The notes below the pieces were generated by a model that did not search any database, was not told the DNA's origin, and worked only from the letters and a program-made list of their open reading frames with translations. From Ferruginibacter sp. (GTDB taxonomy: Bacteria; Bacteroidota; Bacteroidia; Chitinophagales; Chitinophagaceae), in contig JAEUVU010000019.1 in assembly GCA_016786725.1 (NCBI GenBank), positions 204,077 through 268,076 of the forward strand: a stretch of 64,000 nucleotides of DNA, read 5' to 3'. Both the position numbers and the translations under genes were made by a program. The number at the start of each line of letters is the position of its first letter. Within the stretch, counting starts at the first letter, position 1. Shown one piece after another: positions 52,249-60,908 of this stretch.

Positions 52249-52865
52249 TGTTGAAAGCTTTTAAAACGCTCCTTTTTTTATTTTCTCTTTTGATATCTGC
52301 ACAGGTATTTGCGCAAAAAAATACTCCTGCCAAATCAGACAGCACAAAAAAAAAGAACACCAATATTTTTTCAGCTCCCGATCCTGCCAGGGCTTATAAC
52401 CCACGCATTGCCACATACCGCTCGGCCATTTTACCCGGCTGGGGGCAATACACCAATAAAAAGATCTGGAAGATACCTGTTGTGTATGCTGCATTGGGAA
52501 CAACCACTTACATCTTTTTCCGCAACACCAAACAATACCGGGAGGCCAGGGATGCCTATGCCAATGCTATTGACGGCAATTCAGCAAATGATTCACTCAT
52601 TCCCCAGCCCTATTATTCATTGATAAATCAACCCGACAGAATAAGAACCTTCAGAAACCAGGTACGCCAGAATGTTGACTACACCGTGTTATTCTTTATC
52701 CTTTTCTGGGGGCTGAATGTGGTTGATGCCACTGTTGATGCACACTTAAAAACCTTTGACGTAAGTGATGACCTTAGCTTGCAGATAAAACCAGGCTATA
52801 GCCAGCTTGCAAATACAAACGGGATAAGTATTGTACTCAACATTGGCAAACATCGTTCAAAATAA
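52248..52865 (+). CDS. DUF5683 membrane protein
   Basis: A 205-residue exported or membrane protein with a signal peptide ending QVFAQ. The DUF5683 core is AILPGWGQYTNKKIWKIPVV, then AALGTTTYIFFRNTKQYREA, and a second hydrophobic helix (YTVLFFILFWGLNVVDATVD). It is regularly found between parB and dapB in Bacteroidetes, as here. Function unknown. Start overlaps the parB stop by one base. Confidence 0.88.
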   Translation: MLKAFKTLLFLFSLLISAQVFAQKNTPAKSDSTKKKNTNIFSAPDPARAYNPRIATYRSAILPGWGQYTNKKIWKIPVVYAALGTTTYIFFRNTKQYREARDAYANAIDGNSANDSLIPQPYYSLINQPDRIRTFRNQVRQNVDYTVLFFILFWGLNVVDATVDAHLKTFDVSDDLSLQIKPGYSQLANTNGISIVLNIGKHRSK

Positions 52866-52906
52866 TTATCTTCATCTTACTGAAAGTTAAAATTACATCT
52901 TACAAA

Positions 52907-53665
52907 ATGGATAGTACAGGCAATTCCCCCTTTAGGGGGTTAGGGGGCTTAAAAATTGCATTGATAGGTTATGGAAAAATGGGGAAGACCATTGAAGCCA
53001 TTGCACTTGAAAGAGGCCATACGGTTGACCTGAAAATTGATATTGACAGCATCGGTGATTTTACAAAAGAAAAACTGCTGCAATGCCATGTAGCTATTGA
53101 ATTTACCGGTCCGCACAGTGCAAAGGAAAATATTTTAAAATGCCTGGATGCCGGCATTCCGGTTGTAAGCGGCAGTACCGGCTGGCTGCATGATTGGAGT
53201 GAGGTTGAAAAAAAATGCGAACAAAAAAACGGAACAATATTATACGCCAGCAACTTTAGCGTGGGAGTAAACATTTTTTTTGAGCTGAATAAAAAACTGG
53301 CGCAACTGATGAATGGCCATGCTGAATACTCAGTAACGATGGAAGAAATTCATCACACTCAAAAGAAGGATGCACCAAGCGGAACAGCCATTACTTTGGC
53401 AGAACAGATCATACAAGAGATTCCTGAAAAGAAAAAATGGGTGAATAGTGAAACGGCTGATCCGCAGGAATTATCCATCATCAGTAAGCGTGAAGATCCG
53501 GCACCCGGCACCCACAGCATTAAATACAGTTCTGCCGTTGATGATATTGAAATTATACACACAGCACACAACCGCCAGGGCTTTGCATTGGGCGCTGTTT
53601 TAGCATCAGAATTTGTTCATAACAAAAAAGGGATTTTTGGTATGAAGGATGTTTTGTTTAGTTGA
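52907..53665 (+). CDS. dapB: 4-hydroxy-tetrahydrodipicolinate reductase with repeat-derived N-terminus
   Basis: A 252-residue NAD(P)H-dependent enzyme of the lysine/diaminopimelate pathway. LKIALIGYGKMGKTIEAIA is the nucleotide fold, and EEIHHTQKKDAPSGTAITLA holds the catalytic His-His-Lys and substrate loop. Family members normally begin near MKIALIGYG. Here the only usable start adds about 15 residues (MDSTGNSPFRGLGG), and DNA 52924-52950 coding for most of it is a CCCCC/GGGGG palindromic repeat. The repeat therefore appears to have landed at the gene's start and been absorbed into it. Confidence 0.93.
   Translation: MDSTGNSPFRGLGGLKIALIGYGKMGKTIEAIALERGHTVDLKIDIDSIGDFTKEKLLQCHVAIEFTGPHSAKENILKCLDAGIPVVSGSTGWLHDWSEVEKKCEQKNGTILYASNFSVGVNIFFELNKKLAQLMNGHAEYSVTMEEIHHTQKKDAPSGTAITLAEQIIQEIPEKKKWVNSETADPQELSIISKREDPAPGTHSIKYSSAVDDIEIIHTAHNRQGFALGAVLASEFVHNKKGIFGMKDVLFS
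52924..52950 (+). repeat. CCCCCTTTAGGGGG repeat at the start of dapB
   Basis: CCCCC TTTA GGGGG (52926-52939) followed by TTAGGGGGCTT. I recall this sequence type as a dispersed repeat in many Bacteroidetes genomes; only this copy is in the window. Confidence 0.6.
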
Positions 53666-53682
53666 TAATTTGTATATATTTG
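53651..53682 (+). promoter_or_regulatory. Promoter of the small unit after dapB
   Basis: GTTTTG at 53651-53656 and TATATTTG at 53675-53682 with 18 bases between match the Bacteroidetes promoter. It overlaps the last codons of dapB. Confidence 0.6.
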
Positions 53683-53697
53683 ATAAAACACATTTTT

Positions 53698-53790
53698 ATG
53701 GATTATTTAGTTTCACTGATTCTGTCTGTTTTTACGGGCAGTTCCATCAAGGAAGAACAATCTACTTCAAGTGCGTTCTATCACAGTTAA
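53698..53790 (+). CDS. Putative 30-residue peptide
   Basis: ATG 53698 to TAA 53790. The first 14 residues are hydrophobic (MDYLVSLILSVFTG) and the rest is polar and Ser-rich (KEEQSTSSAFYHS). It lies 15 bases after a good -7 box and just before a perfect hairpin terminator, so it is the whole coding content of a transcript of about 130 bases. It may be a small membrane peptide, or the transcript may be a non-coding RNA. I do not recognise it. Confidence 0.45.
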   Translation: MDYLVSLILSVFTGSSIKEEQSTSSAFYHS

Positions 53791-53793
53791 AGT

Positions 53794-53822
53794 AATAAAG
53801 CTGCCGGACCGGCAGCTTTATT
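53794..53822 (+). terminator. Perfect hairpin terminator of the small unit
   Basis: AATAAAGCTGCCGG (53794-53807) and CCGGCAGCTTTATT (53809-53822) are exact inverted repeats with one base between. Confidence 0.85.
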
Positions 53823-53836
53823 AAATTTCCCTTATT

Positions 53837-55063
53837 TTGCCTGCTCCATCACTTAGCATATGTGTGATAACAAAAAACGAAAGCCGGTTTATTCAAACCT
53901 GCCTTCAATCCGTTTGCAGAATAGCTTCTGAAATTATTATTGTTGATTCAGGATCAACCGATGATACCCTTAAAATAGCAGCCGGTTTTAATGCAAAAAT
54001 ATTTTCAATAACCTGGCAAAATGATTATGCCTGGGCACGCAACATAGCCATTAGTAAGTGCAGCAGCGATTGGATATTTTTTTTAGATGCTGATGAATAC
54101 CTGGAGAATGCTGAAAACCTTTTAAAAGTTTTATCTAAAGCAAAGAACAGAAATACCGGGGGTTTTTTAACAGAAAGAACTGATGTGTACCGGCACAAAG
54201 AAAATGGTTTGATAATACATTATCCTGTGGGGATAGTACGGCTGTTCCGCAATAACCCGCAATTTGAATACCGGAGCCCTGTACATGAGCAGATCAATAC
54301 TGCTATAACAGATGCCGGTTTTACTGTTGAGATATTAAAGACATCAAGAATTATTCACCAGGTGTATATGTCTGCAGATGATTTTCTGGAAACAAAACAG
54401 CGGCGTTACCTGGGTTTGATAGAAAATGAACTGGCTAAAGACAGCACCAATTACTGGATGAGGTACCAGCAGGCAAAGACATATTGGTTCCTGGGAGAAA
54501 AAGAAAAAGCAAAGTTCATTTTTTCAGGCATTGCAAATACCAACAATTGCCCGCTGGTTATAAGATGTTCCTGCTTCTGCAATAAAGCTGTACTGCTGAT
54601 GGAAGAAGGGCTTTTTGCAGAAGCTGTAAATGAAACAGATAAAAGTTTACAACTTAACCCCAAACAATCTATGGGCATGATGATAAAGGGTAATATTTTT
54701 TATCAGGCAGACCAGTTTAAACAAAGTATAAATTGTTACAGAAAAGTAAAAACCAGTATCAACAAGTTAAAGTACAACCAGGTTATACCCGGTGATCTGT
54801 ATGTAAAACCAGAAGAGATCAAATATAAGATAGCCTGCTGTTATATGGCAATGGGCAAAACCGCAGCAGCTAAATTCTTAATCAAAAGGGCGTTAAAAAT
54901 AAATGGTTCGCATGTTCCCAGTCTCCTGCTGCTTGCCAGGATTCACGCAATAAAAAAGGAGGTTACGATTGCCAAAACGCTTGTGGCAAAATGCCTTGCT
55001 ATTAACCCGGGCTGGAAACAAGCTGAAAATTTTTATGCTGAATTAAATGCTGCTGAAGCATGA
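53837..55063 (+). CDS. Glycosyltransferase family 2 with C-terminal TPR-like repeats
   Basis: A 408-residue enzyme starting with TTG at 53837; no in-frame ATG is available and the family N-terminus SLSICVITKNESRFI begins at once. The GT-A domain (about 1-230) has EIIIVDSGSTDDTLKIA, NDYAWARNIAISKCSSDWIF and FLDADEYLE, typical of the WaaE/LgtB-like LPS core group. Residues 200-400 are helical repeats of the TPR kind. It starts 14 bases after the preceding hairpin, so its promoter must overlap that hairpin or the start. The role is probably surface polysaccharide assembly. Confidence 0.85.
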   Translation: MPAPSLSICVITKNESRFIQTCLQSVCRIASEIIIVDSGSTDDTLKIAAGFNAKIFSITWQNDYAWARNIAISKCSSDWIFFLDADEYLENAENLLKVLSKAKNRNTGGFLTERTDVYRHKENGLIIHYPVGIVRLFRNNPQFEYRSPVHEQINTAITDAGFTVEILKTSRIIHQVYMSADDFLETKQRRYLGLIENELAKDSTNYWMRYQQAKTYWFLGEKEKAKFIFSGIANTNNCPLVIRCSCFCNKAVLLMEEGLFAEAVNETDKSLQLNPKQSMGMMIKGNIFYQADQFKQSINCYRKVKTSINKLKYNQVIPGDLYVKPEEIKYKIACCYMAMGKTAAAKFLIKRALKINGSHVPSLLLLARIHAIKKEVTIAKTLVAKCLAINPGWKQAENFYAELNAAEA

Positions 55064-55135
55064 TCCGGATCAATGATATTGAAGCACAGCATGCCCGATT
55101 GTATCCTATCTTTACCCTGTTTAAAATCAATAACC

Positions 55136-57085
55136 ATGATTACAAATCCTCAGTTAAGAAAAACAATAATTGCTTTGATGCTTGCTGTTTTTACAGCAGG
55201 TATTCCATATTGTTTAAAGAGCCAGGGTAATAAAATAGATTCACTTAAAAAAATACTGGGTTCCGTTTCGTCTTCAAAGGAAAAAATCAATATCAGTAAT
55301 GCTATTGCTGCAGAATTAAGATCGGTAAATGCCGACAGTGCCATTGCATTGGCCGAAACAACCTTAAAACTGGCTGAAAAAGAAAACTACGAATATGGCA
55401 TTGGCACTGCTTACCTGTGCCTGGCGCTTGCCAACGGCACAAAATCACGTTACGAAATTTCTAACGACTATGCCCGCAAAGCGCTTGCTATTGCCCAAAA
55501 AACAGACAATGATTCTTTAAAAGGCTATTCTTTAACCAGCATTGCCTCGTATCATTATAACAAAACAAACTACGACCTGGCGCTTGAAAATGCATTTGCT
55601 GCTTTAAAGCTTTTTGATAAAATGAAAAATGCAACGGGCATCCTGAAAACAAGGGTACTCATGTCGCAGATATACCAGTTAAAAAACGATTTACCTAAGG
55701 CAGAAGCAATTCTATATGAAACCCTCTCATCGTTTTCTAAAATAAAAGACAATAAGGTAAAAATATCAGCACTGCATACGCTTGCCAATGTGTATGGCAT
55801 GGAAGGAAAATATAAAGAAGCGCTGGATTTAGACAGTGCCGGTCTAAAACTATGTGAAATTGAAAATGCAAATTTTCAAAAGACCATGTTTTACGACAAT
55901 ATGGCAAATTGCTTCATGTTCAGTAACCGGTATGACGAAGCAAAAAAATATTTTCTTCTTTGCCTGCAGATTGACTCTTCATTTGGCAACAGGAAACAGA
56001 TGTCGGATACTTATCTTAACCTCGGCAACTTAATGCTCATGCAAAAAAAATATTCCGATGCCGGGCAATATTTAAATCACTCCATACTATTGGCAGACAG
56101 CGCCGGGTATAAACAGGGTAAGTATGCTGCCTATGTATTACAAAGTGATCTTTACAAAGCCAGTAACCGGTACGACCTGGCATTTGAAGCACTGCAACAG
56201 GCAAATGCATTGAAAAGTAAAATCATTAATGAATCAACCGAAGGTAAAATTGCCGAACTGGAAACAGTGTACCAGACGGAGAAAAAAGAACAGCAGTTAC
56301 AATTGCAGCAGGCACAGATCACCAAAAAGAATTACCTGCTGTGGGGGCTGGCTGCCAGCATAGCGCTACTTGTTTTTGCCGGTATCAGTTTTTACAGAAA
56401 ACGCCAGCTGCAAAACAAAATGAATTTGCAGGCCGAAGTAATGAAACAACAGGACCTGGCAACAAAGGCCATCATTCAGGCAGAAGAAAATGAACGCAAA
56501 CGTATTGCCGCCGACCTGCACGATGGCGTGGGACAAATGATGAGTGCCGCCAAAATGAATTTATCTGCTTTTGAAAGTGAGGCAGCATTTAAAGACGAGG
56601 CTCAAAAAACCAGTTTTGAAAACCTGATAAGCCTGGTTGATGAAAGCTGTAAAGAAATAAGAAATGTAAGCCACCAGATGATGCCCAATGCACTTTTAAA
56701 AAGTGGCCTTACCAGTGCCATCAGGGAGTTTATTGATAAGATTGACAACCGCATTATTAAAATAACCCTGCATGCCGAAGGCCTGCAGCAAAGGCTGGAC
56801 ACAAACACAGAAACCATTTTATACCGGGTTATACAGGAATGTGTGAACAATGTGATCAAACATTCAGGGGCAAACAAACTGGATATTTCACTCATAAAGG
56901 ATGCCGACGGCGTTTCGGTAACGATAGAAGATAATGGGCGCGGTTTCGACATTGCTGACAAAAAAAAGTTTGAAGGAATTGGATTGAAGAATATAAATTC
57001 ACGTGTTACTTTTTTAAAAGGCACTGTTGATTTTGACAGTAAGCCCGGCAGAGGTACATTGGTGGCGATTCATATACCTGCCTGA
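55136..57085 (+). CDS. TPR sensor histidine kinase (HisKA_3 type), first of a tandem pair
   Basis: A 649-residue kinase from ATG 55136 (ATG 55073 lacks a sensible signal). After a signal or first helix (IIALMLAVFTAGIPYCLKS), residues about 40-370 are tetratricopeptide repeats in the periplasm. One transmembrane helix (about 398-415, YLLWGLAASIALLVFAGISF) leads to the kinase core: phosphoacceptor His462 in RIAADLHDGVGQMMSA (NarL-partner type) and an ATPase domain with NNVIKHSGA, EDNGRGFD and EGIGLKNI. It is adjacent to a paralogue and a LuxR-type response regulator, which it should phosphorylate. The signal is unknown. Confidence 0.92.
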   Translation: MITNPQLRKTIIALMLAVFTAGIPYCLKSQGNKIDSLKKILGSVSSSKEKINISNAIAAELRSVNADSAIALAETTLKLAEKENYEYGIGTAYLCLALANGTKSRYEISNDYARKALAIAQKTDNDSLKGYSLTSIASYHYNKTNYDLALENAFAALKLFDKMKNATGILKTRVLMSQIYQLKNDLPKAEAILYETLSSFSKIKDNKVKISALHTLANVYGMEGKYKEALDLDSAGLKLCEIENANFQKTMFYDNMANCFMFSNRYDEAKKYFLLCLQIDSSFGNRKQMSDTYLNLGNLMLMQKKYSDAGQYLNHSILLADSAGYKQGKYAAYVLQSDLYKASNRYDLAFEALQQANALKSKIINESTEGKIAELETVYQTEKKEQQLQLQQAQITKKNYLLWGLAASIALLVFAGISFYRKRQLQNKMNLQAEVMKQQDLATKAIIQAEENERKRIAADLHDGVGQMMSAAKMNLSAFESEAAFKDEAQKTSFENLISLVDESCKEIRNVSHQMMPNALLKSGLTSAIREFIDKIDNRIIKITLHAEGLQQRLDTNTETILYRVIQECVNNVIKHSGANKLDISLIKDADGVSVTIEDNGRGFDIADKKKFEGIGLKNINSRVTFLKGTVDFDSKPGRGTLVAIHIPA

Positions 57086-57117
57086 AAAAATATTTAAACC
57101 CATATAAAAAAAAGTAG

Positions 57118-59049
57118 ATGGCCCGTAAAAAAATTTTGGCTGCATGTATAATTGTAACGTTACCCCTTTTCTTAAATGCCCAGCAAAAAGTAATCGACAG
57201 TATTGAAAAACTTTTACCTTCTCAAAAAGACAGTGTGCTGGCAAAAAGTTATAACGAACTCACCTGGCAATACAGAACCATTGACCAGGATAAAGCGATC
57301 GAATACGGTAACAAAGCAATCGCCCTGGGAAATAAGATAAACTTCAGCCCGGCAATTGCACAGGCTTATAACGATCTTGGCATTATTTATTATGACCAGC
57401 AGGATTTTACCGCAGCCTTAGCATCTTACCAAAAAGCATTTAACATACGTGTAAAATTAAACGACCAAAAAGGCATTGGCGCTGTTTACAATAAGATCGG
57501 TATTATTTACCAGAAGGAATCAAAGTTTGACTCTGCTTTATTGTATGCACAAAAAGCACTGACAGTTTATGAAAAGCTTAATGATAAGATCGGTATTTCC
57601 TATTCGCTCAACAACATAGGCATCGTTAATCAAAACGTTGGCAATCTGGATGAGGCCCTTAAATACCAGCAGCAATCCATTGCCATAAAAGAAGAAATAA
57701 AGGATAGGCTGGGTGTAGCAGGTTCTTATGTAAATGTGGGCAATATTTACCTGCTGAAAAAAGATGTTGCCAAAGCAAAGGAATATTTTGAAAAGGCGGA
57801 GAATATGAGCCGCCAGATCGGCAATCCAGAGTACTTATCCAACTCACTCAACAACCTGTCATCGCTTTATCAAAAAACAGGCGATTACAAAAAGGCATTG
57901 CCGCTGGCACAGGAATCCTTTGATATCAGGAGCAAATTGGGGGATACCAAGGGCCAGGTTAGCTGCCTGGTAAATATGGGATCTATTTTAACCAGCGATA
58001 AACAATACAGCCTGGCCGAAAGCAAGTATATGCTTGGTCTTAAACTTGCCGATACGCTTTCATCCTGCCTGGGCGAAAAAGCAAAACTGTACGATGGCTT
58101 ATCTCAGCTTTATGAAAAAACAGGCGATTATAAAAAGTCTATGGAAATGGCAAGGCTTACCGTAAAGTTGAACGACTCCATTTATACAGACGGTATGAAC
58201 AAACGTTTTTCTGAAATGGAAACCAGGTACCAGACTGCAAAAAAAGATAAACAGATACAAGAACAGCAATTTGAACTCACCAAAAAACAATACTGGCTAT
58301 ATGGCTCCATAGGCTTTGCCATACTTCTTTTATTACTTGGCTATTCTTTTTACAGAAGATATAAACTGAAGCAGGAAAAAAGGCTGCAGCATGAAGTGAT
58401 GAGGCAGCAGGATATTGCCACCAAGGCCATCATAGCCGCCGAAGAAAATGAACGCAAACGTATTGCAGCCGAGCTGCATGATGGTGTTGGGCAAATGATG
58501 AGCGCCGCCAAAATGAATTTATCGGCCATTGAAAATGAAATAACTTTTAAAGACGAAGCACAAAAAAAATCATTTGATAAAGTGATTGGCATGATGGATG
58601 AAAGCTGTAAGGAAGTAAGAAGTGTAAGCCACCAGATGATGCCCAATGCACTTTTAAAAAGCGGCCTTGCCACCGCAGTAAGAGAGTTTATTGATAAAAT
58701 AGACAGCCGGATCATAAAAATAAATTTATATGCCGAAGGGCTGAATGAAAGGCTGGATGCTGACGTGGAAACCGTTTTGTACCGGGTGATACAGGAATGT
58801 GTGAACAATGTGATAAAACACTCCGGGGCCAATAACCTGGATATATCTCTGATAAAAGATGCGGATGGAATAGCGGCAACTGTTGAAGACAATGGCCGTG
58901 GGTTTGATGCAAAAGACAAACAGAAATTTGAAGGCATTGGCTTAAAAAACATTAGCTCCAGGATTGCCTTTTTAAAGGGTACAGTAGATTTTGACAGTTC
59001 GCCCGGTAAAGGAACATTGGTTGCCATACACGTACCAATTACAAGGTAA
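57118..59049 (+). CDS. TPR sensor histidine kinase (HisKA_3 type), second of a tandem pair
   Basis: A 643-residue paralogue of the preceding gene, 32 bases downstream. It has a signal peptide ending FLNAQ, about eight TPR motifs of the Rapsyn/LGN kind (ALKYQQQSIAIKEEIKDRLG, VAKAKEYFEKAENM), a transmembrane helix at about 395-410, and the kinase core with His454 in ELHDGVGQMMSAAKMNLSA. The cytoplasmic halves of the two kinases are close at both protein and DNA level (for example CACCAGATGATGCCCAATGC in both), while the sensor halves differ. So they probably feed one regulator with two inputs. Confidence 0.92.
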   Translation: MARKKILAACIIVTLPLFLNAQQKVIDSIEKLLPSQKDSVLAKSYNELTWQYRTIDQDKAIEYGNKAIALGNKINFSPAIAQAYNDLGIIYYDQQDFTAALASYQKAFNIRVKLNDQKGIGAVYNKIGIIYQKESKFDSALLYAQKALTVYEKLNDKIGISYSLNNIGIVNQNVGNLDEALKYQQQSIAIKEEIKDRLGVAGSYVNVGNIYLLKKDVAKAKEYFEKAENMSRQIGNPEYLSNSLNNLSSLYQKTGDYKKALPLAQESFDIRSKLGDTKGQVSCLVNMGSILTSDKQYSLAESKYMLGLKLADTLSSCLGEKAKLYDGLSQLYEKTGDYKKSMEMARLTVKLNDSIYTDGMNKRFSEMETRYQTAKKDKQIQEQQFELTKKQYWLYGSIGFAILLLLLGYSFYRRYKLKQEKRLQHEVMRQQDIATKAIIAAEENERKRIAAELHDGVGQMMSAAKMNLSAIENEITFKDEAQKKSFDKVIGMMDESCKEVRSVSHQMMPNALLKSGLATAVREFIDKIDSRIIKINLYAEGLNERLDADVETVLYRVIQECVNNVIKHSGANNLDISLIKDADGIAATVEDNGRGFDAKDKQKFEGIGLKNISSRIAFLKGTVDFDSSPGKGTLVAIHVPITR

Positions 59050-59097
59050 AAAAATTATATTGCAAGCGATTAGCGGGGACAGCATTAATAAACCAAA

Positions 59098-59739
59098 ATG
59101 AAAAACAAAAAAATATTATTGGGCATAGTTGATGACCACCAGATAGTAATTGATGGTTTAAAATCACTTTTGCATGGCCATGACCGGTTTGAAGTAGCTG
59201 TTGAATGCACCCAGCCGACAGAAATGATTTCGCTGATTGCAAAAAAACCAATTGATGTTTTACTCACTGATATTATGATGCCCGGACTGAATGGCGCCGA
59301 ACTCTCTAAACTTGTTCATCAGAAGTTTCCGGAGATAAAGATACTGGCGCTCTCAATGAGTGGCCAGGGCGACCTGGTGAACCAGATGATAGATGATGCG
59401 GATATCTCCGGTTATGTTTTAAAAAATATCGGCAAGCAGGAGCTGGTAAAAGCTTTGGAAAAAATATCCGGCGGAGGTATTTATTTCAGCGAAGAAGTGT
59501 TACAGGAAATGACCCGTGCCAGCGAAATGAAAAAAGAGAATGAAGAAGCACATTTAACTGCCCGTGAAGTTGAGATCATCCAGCTGATTGAAAAAGAATT
59601 AAGCAATAAGCAGATTGCCGAACAATTATTCCTGAGCGAACGCACCATTGAAACCCACCGTAAAAATATTTTCCGCAAAACAAATACGAGCAGTGTAATT
59701 GGATTGGTTAAGTATGCTTACGAACACAAACTGATTTAG
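59098..59739 (+). CDS. NarL/FixJ-family response regulator of the tandem kinases
   Basis: A 213-residue regulator. The receiver has GIVDDHQIVIDG and phosphoacceptor Asp58 in DVLLTDIMMPGLNG. The C-terminal LuxR-type helix-turn-helix has LTAREVEIIQLIEKELSNKQ and SERTIETHRKNIF. It lies 48 bases after the second kinase gene and is the evident output of both. Targets are unknown. Confidence 0.93.
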   Translation: MKNKKILLGIVDDHQIVIDGLKSLLHGHDRFEVAVECTQPTEMISLIAKKPIDVLLTDIMMPGLNGAELSKLVHQKFPEIKILALSMSGQGDLVNQMIDDADISGYVLKNIGKQELVKALEKISGGGIYFSEEVLQEMTRASEMKKENEEAHLTAREVEIIQLIEKELSNKQIAEQLFLSERTIETHRKNIFRKTNTSSVIGLVKYAYEHKLI

Positions 59740-59744
59740 GTCAT

Positions 59745-59839
59745 AAGTAAAAATTCAAAAATCAAAATTGAAGTTTCACTTTTCGAAATTTTCCTAAGCC
59801 AAAAATCCCTTTTGACTTTTTACTTTTGAATTTTTACTT
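59745..59839. repeat. 16-bp inverted repeat between convergent genes
   Basis: AAGTAAAAATTCAAAA (59745-59760) and TTTTGAATTTTTACTT (59824-59839) are exact inverted repeats 63 bases apart, with further AAAATC/TTTTGA words inside. The right arm overlaps the stop codon of the SDR gene. It may act as a terminator for both genes. Confidence 0.55.
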
Positions 59840-60778
59840 CTTCAAATTTTCCAGCATATCCTTCACCATTCCATCTAAAGCAAACTCTTCCTTCCAGCCC
59901 CAGTCGCTTCTTGCAACAGAGTCATCAATGCTTTGCGGCCAGCTGTCGGCGATAGCCTGGCGGTAATCGGGTTTATAACTGATGGAAAATTCAGGAATAT
60001 GATTTTTAATTTCAGCAGCAATTTCTTTGGGGGAGAAACTCATGCCCGAAATATTGTAGGATGTTCTTGTAGATATCTTTGATGCCTCTGCTTCCATCAG
60101 TTCAATAGTTGCTCGAATGGCATCAGGCATATACATCATTGGCAGGTAGGTATCTTCCCGTAAAAAACATTCGTATTTTTTTTCTTCCAATGCCTCATGA
60201 AAGATCTCCACGGCATAATCGGTAGTGCCTCCGCCGGGAGCGCTTTTATAACTGATCAAACCGGGGTAACGTAAACTTCTTACGTCAACCTTGTAGCGGC
60301 GGTTATAATAATTACACCAGAACTCGCCGGCAAATTTGCTGATGCCATACACCGTTACAGGTTCTATTACTGTAGCCTGCGGACAATTTTGCTTAGGCGA
60401 TGTTGGACCAAAAACTGCAATAGAAGAAGGCCAGTAAACTTTATGCAAATTCTCCTCTCTCGCTATATCAAGTACATTCAACAGGCTTTGCATATTCAGG
60501 CTCCAGGCAAGATTGGGATTTTTTTCGCCGGTGGCAGAAAGGATGGCTGCAAGCAGATAAATTTGCGTAATGCCCTGGCGTATCACCTGTACATGCAGCA
60601 TTTCCTTGTTCATTACATCAAGGCTTACATAAGGGCCGGTACCTTCCAATAATGGGTTTTGTTCTCTTAGATCAGAAGCAACCACATTGGCATTGCCATA
60701 TATTTTTCTTAAAGCTAGTGTTAGCTCCACCCCTATCTGGCCGCTGGCACCAATAACTAATATTTTTTCTTTTACCAT
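59834..60778 (-). CDS. NAD-dependent epimerase/dehydratase, probable L-threonine 3-dehydrogenase (SDR type)
   Basis: A 314-residue extended SDR from the ATG at 60776-60778. The NAD loop is LVIGASGQIGVELTLAL, the active-site triad includes WPSSIAVFGPTSP (Ser) and VTVYGISKFAGE (YxxxK), and RSLRYPGLISYKSAPGGGTT matches the GalE-like threonine dehydrogenases of bacteria and animals (length 310-320). The reaction would turn threonine into 2-amino-3-ketobutyrate. The usual partner kbl is not in the window, so the substrate remains probable rather than sure. Confidence 0.85.
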   Translation of the reverse strand: MVKEKILVIGASGQIGVELTLALRKIYGNANVVASDLREQNPLLEGTGPYVSLDVMNKEMLHVQVIRQGITQIYLLAAILSATGEKNPNLAWSLNMQSLLNVLDIAREENLHKVYWPSSIAVFGPTSPKQNCPQATVIEPVTVYGISKFAGEFWCNYYNRRYKVDVRSLRYPGLISYKSAPGGGTTDYAVEIFHEALEEKKYECFLREDTYLPMMYMPDAIRATIELMEAEASKISTRTSYNISGMSFSPKEIAAEIKNHIPEFSISYKPDYRQAIADSWPQSIDDSVARSDWGWKEEFALDGMVKDMLENLKK

Positions 60779-60908
60779 AGCAAATCGTTTACTGCACAAA
60801 TGTAAGGAGTTATGCTATTTCTGCCGCCGGCTAAGTGGAATATGGGAATGGCTCAATGGTAATTGGTTCAAGAGAAATAACAGCGGATTTTACTACAAAT
60901 TATCAACA

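Noticed and set aside
50200..53700. Chromosome origin or parS site near parAB
   Set aside because: No GTTCCACGTGAAAC-like palindrome, DnaA-box cluster, dnaA or rpmH was seen; parAB alone does not place the origin.
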